A stretch of 64,000 nucleotides of DNA from Serilophus lunatus. Taxonomy: Eukaryota; Chordata; Aves; Passeriformes; Eurylaimidae. A program made the position numbers and the translations under genes. Positions 60,758 to 64,000 of this stretch are shown in pieces (the stretch's first letter is position 1; every line of letters begins with the position of its first letter). The stretch lies in NCBI GenBank assembly GCA_013399895.1, contig VXBA01005387.1, forward strand, positions 124,252 through 188,251, in the 5' to 3' direction. The notes below the pieces were generated by a model, which was given only the letters and a program-made list of their open reading frames with translations, searched no databases and had not been told where the DNA came from.

Positions 60758-63252
60758 CCCCTGCCAGGGCTGCTGTGGGATTCAGAGCAGTCCTCAGGCT
60801 GCTCTGCTGCTCCACAGGTAATGATGGAGACAGGCCAGGACCTGTTTGGGAGTTCAAGTGCTTCCTGTGCACTTCTTCAGCATTTTAGCTCAGGCCCAGC
60901 CTAGTAAAGCCCTTTCAGCTTTCCCTGATGTTTCCTCCTCCACTTGGTGACCCTGGTTGAGCCTGGCTGGAGCAGAGCCCTTGGCTGCCTTCCTCTCCTA
61001 TTCAGAGAGAGAAAGAGGATGGGGAGAAAGGGAAAAAGAACAGAAACTAAATTAGTCTCCCAGCTGGTAGCAGATCTTCCATGCAGAGATTCCAGAAGTC
61101 TGTCCAACTCCTTCTCCCACCACCAGGTTTGTGGCAGACCCTCAGAGGGTATTTGAGGATCTGGTTGCTCTCCAGGGGCTCTGTGCCAATTCCTCCTGTG
61201 GGCTGGGGTGTCCATCTCACATGGGCACATTCCCACCCCTCTCCCTCTTCCCTCTCAACTCCCATTTCACAAAGATACATTTTTTTCATCCCTTCCCCAT
61301 GTAAATAACACCACATATGGCCCCAAACAGTGTGTTCAGCCAGCAAGGCTGCTCCTGACAGGAGCCAGAGCTAAGCTAAGCAAACAGTATCACTGAGCAG
61401 CCTGGCCTGGAGCCCATCTGAGCAGGCTGGAGTAAAGCTTTAAAGCTCAGGCAGAAACATCAGGAGGCAAAAGGGAAGATTTTTCAGAGAAGAACTCAAA
61501 TATATATTAAAGAGAGAGAGAAAAGAAAATCCCCTTTGTGCATTGACTGCTTTGGTCTGTTTCTTGCAGAGGTGCAATGATGCTGGAGCTAATTTCTGTA
61601 TCGTTTCATGACCCCTGCCACACATTAAAACAAAGTGCTGGTGCATGGGATGCTTTGTACTCTTGCCCTGTGTCCACATCAGCCCTTTGCACTTACCCAG
61701 CACCTGCTGGTTTGGTGACTGGGAGAAAAATTCAACAGAAATTATGATCTAAGCATACTCCCTTGGGTTTTAAGTCTGTTTTTTGGAGCTGGAGGAATTA
61801 GAAGTGAGAGAGAAGGTAAAGCCTTGTCCAGTCTGGGCTGAATCCCAGTTTCAGTGGCCCCCTAGTTGGGGGAACTGCATTTTATCAGCATTTGCAGCCA
61901 GTGCTGCTTTCCAGGCAGAGGATGTGTTACACTGTGAGATGCAGCTCTCTGATGAGGTGCAGGAACAGCAGAGACCAGATCTGAAATAATTACAATTCCC
62001 TGAAGGTATATACAGCAGAAGGGGCAATATGGGGCTTTAGAGTGAGAATCCTCCAAGTCTTGACATGCTGTAAAGAGAATCTCTAAGGCTTAAGATCAGT
62101 GGTGAAGGAAAGCTGGGCTGGTCCTGGCACTGAGAGAGGGATGTGCTGTGCATTCCCAGCATCAGACTGGGACATGGACAAGGAATCCTGCAAAATTATT
62201 CACCTGGTACAGACTGAGAAAGTGTGTTTTTCTCAGGAAACAAGTCCCTTATTTAGCCTGAAAAAGCAATGACACTAATAACAGTAGGGAATATATTGTG
62301 ATATGTGACAGTGGGTGAGTTTCTTCACTGTCCACTGAACCAGGGAGGAAAGGTATTGCCCTGGCCTGGGTTTTGATAAGCAATGAGGGCACCGTACTGA
62401 GAAAGTAACTCTGGATTCAGAGATTAACTGCTGATTCAATTAAAATGAAATGGAAAGACAAACAAAGCCTGCAAATAAGGCTCTTGATTTCAAACAGGCA
62501 AATCCTTGTTGGTTAAGAGAAATCCACAGGAATGAAAATTGCACTCAGGAGCTCAGAGGAGCAATGGAGATTTTTCTAAGAAAAAAACAAACAAGCAGAG
62601 TTCAAAACGTTTGAGGAGTGGGAGGTGCAGACACCTTCCAAGGGAGGTTTCCAGCTCCAGCCAGATGAATAACCACCTCAAAAGGATGCTAACAGTCATC
62701 AGAATGCCTGCAAGGGATGGGGAAACAGGCCAGATCAGCAGAGAGAGCAGCAGCTTAGAGGTCGGTGTGTGGAGGAATCAGAGCTGTCAAAAGCCAGGCT
62801 GACTAATCTTGCAAAGGGTGTTAAAATAACCAGCCCCGAGTTCTTCAGGTGCAGAACAGAAAAAGCAAGCCAGGAAGGAAGAATTGGTGATGCTCTGCAA
62901 TCAGCATGGGGTAGAGATTAAGGTGGGTCTAAATATTGCTTCAGAAGGGCTTAATCATCAGTGGGAAAAAGGGCTAAATGCAGGGCAAGTGAAGGCAGAG
63001 GTCTCAAAGGGAAATTGCCAAGTTCCTGGTAGAAACAAAATTCAGAGCTTGCTCTCTGATGGGAGGGGGATGTAGGGAAACACCTTCTTCCCTCTGGTTC
63101 TGAAGAGTGGAGGAAATCACAGGTTCTTTATCAGAGTTTTTAACAACTCCGGGTCATCTCAGCATTATCACAGGACTAGAGCACCTAATTCAAGACCTAC
63201 AGCTAAAAAGGGGATGGGGTTGGGAGAAGTTGTAGATGGCTACAGAAATGCT

Positions 63253-63436
63253 GCACAGAATGGTCTGGGTTGGAAGGGACCTTATAGATCATCCAGTGCC
63301 ACCCCCTGCCATGGGCAGGGACACCTCCCACTGTCCCAGGGGGCTCCAACCTGGCCTTGGGCACTCCCAGGGATGGGGCAGCCACAGCTTCTCTGGGCAA
63401 CCTGTGCCAAGGCCTGCCCACCCTCACAGTCAGAGT
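63253..63436 (-). mobile_element. CR1 LINE 3'-end fragment
   Basis: The plus strand carries cagaatggtctgggttggaa, the ccatgggcagg core, cacttct-like segments and ccaccctcacagtcagag. It is about 185 bp with few differences from the usual antisense CR1 3' end, so perhaps the youngest copy here. Confidence 0.9.
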
Positions 63437-64000
63437 AAATTTTGCAGGACAGAAGTGCTAAGATTAGATATAAATGAACTGAACTGTGGACACCCAGGAG
63501 GAACGAGTCATTTCTCTAACTACTTGTTTTTCTTTTTTTACAAGAATTTAACTTGTAGATAGAGGCTGGGGGGGGGGATGACAACTCTCCATCTTGCTTT
63601 AGGATGAAGCTTGAGCTATTCTGAGGAAGGCAGTGTGTGATATGATTTATCCCAGGACCACCCCAGCAGACCAGAGCCCTGTTTCTGTGTCCTCCTCCTC
63701 TGGGCTGTGCAGCCCTGGGTGTGTTGTGACCCAACTCTGAGACTGCGAGGCCAGAGAGATGCCCAGTGCTGCTATTTCCACCCGCAGCATACTCAGGTCT
63801 CTTCTGCTTCACTGCACACACACTCTCTGCCCTAACAGCTCCCAGTAACCCGAGTCTGGCCTTCCCCTTTTCCTTACTTTCTTTCCCTCCTCTTGCTCAG
63901 GCACGTTGCTGAGGAGGCCAGAAGTCAGCATTGCTGGCTTTGAAGTCAGGAGGGAGCCCCTCGTGCTCTCAGCAGTGACATGGCAGGAGAGGAGCCAGCT
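63437..64000. other. Intergenic, nothing recognised
   Basis: No gene feature was recognised up to the window end. A run of ten G lies near 63568. Confidence 0.55.

Larger units (their letters stand above)
52891..63252. other. Intergenic upstream of TRIM29, no gene seen
   Basis: Ten kilobases without a convincing exon. It holds short microsatellites, the poly(G)/N spot at 59.9 kb, a purine-rich ggagatg-like stretch at about 59160-59240 and a modest CpG cluster at 58081-58371. Open frames up to 187 codons (57690-58253, minus) resemble no known family. Confidence 0.55.

Noticed and set aside
48310..64000. Exons of the human neighbour OAF
   Set aside because: Human gene order suggested it, but no recognisable OAF peptide was seen on either strand; it may lie beyond the window.

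Overview
The window looks like a bird chromosome. It holds one recognisable protein-coding gene, spread over eight coding exons on the minus strand. Seven copies or fragments of CR1, the main avian non-LTR retrotransposon, lie in and around it. The gene is TRIM29 (also called ATDC). About 21 kb separates its start and stop codons, with short introns, as is usual in birds. The species cannot be read from the sequence; a neognath bird, perhaps a passerine, is an inference.

Layout. Positions 1-26050 lie downstream of TRIM29. I find no exon there. They carry one plus-oriented CR1 (about 1218-1392), one minus-oriented CR1 (17826-17951), some microsatellites, an AT-rich block, and a large 42-bp minisatellite (21655-23305) interrupted by an 858-base N gap. 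Positions 26055-48300 are TRIM29, read right to left: a TATA-like box at 48302-48309, the start codon at 47981-47983, eight coding exons, the stop codon at 26806-26808 and a poly(A) signal at 26074-26079. One CR1 fragment sits in intron 5. Positions 48310-64000 lie upstream of TRIM29 and again show no convincing exon. They hold four minus-oriented CR1 copies, three of them clustered at 50.0-52.9 kb.

The reconstructed TRIM29 protein is 569 residues. It has no RING, a basic Ser-rich N-terminal region with repeated motifs, two B-boxes (about 190-228 and 242-272) with every zinc ligand present, a coiled coil coded by the 96-nt and 234-nt exons typical of TRIM genes, and a C-terminal tail ending in a strongly conserved terminal peptide. 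All exon joins keep frame with GT/AG borders. One exon that I recall from human TRIM29 (about 33 residues, containing Val-Trp-Glu-Tyr) has no convincing counterpart here. The flanking exons still join in frame without it.

I did not find an undescribed biological system. The points most worth checking are the apparent missing TRIM29 exon, the repeated basic Ser motifs in exon 1, the minisatellite with its higher-order order of variants, and a few non-coding stretches that look like regulatory DNA.
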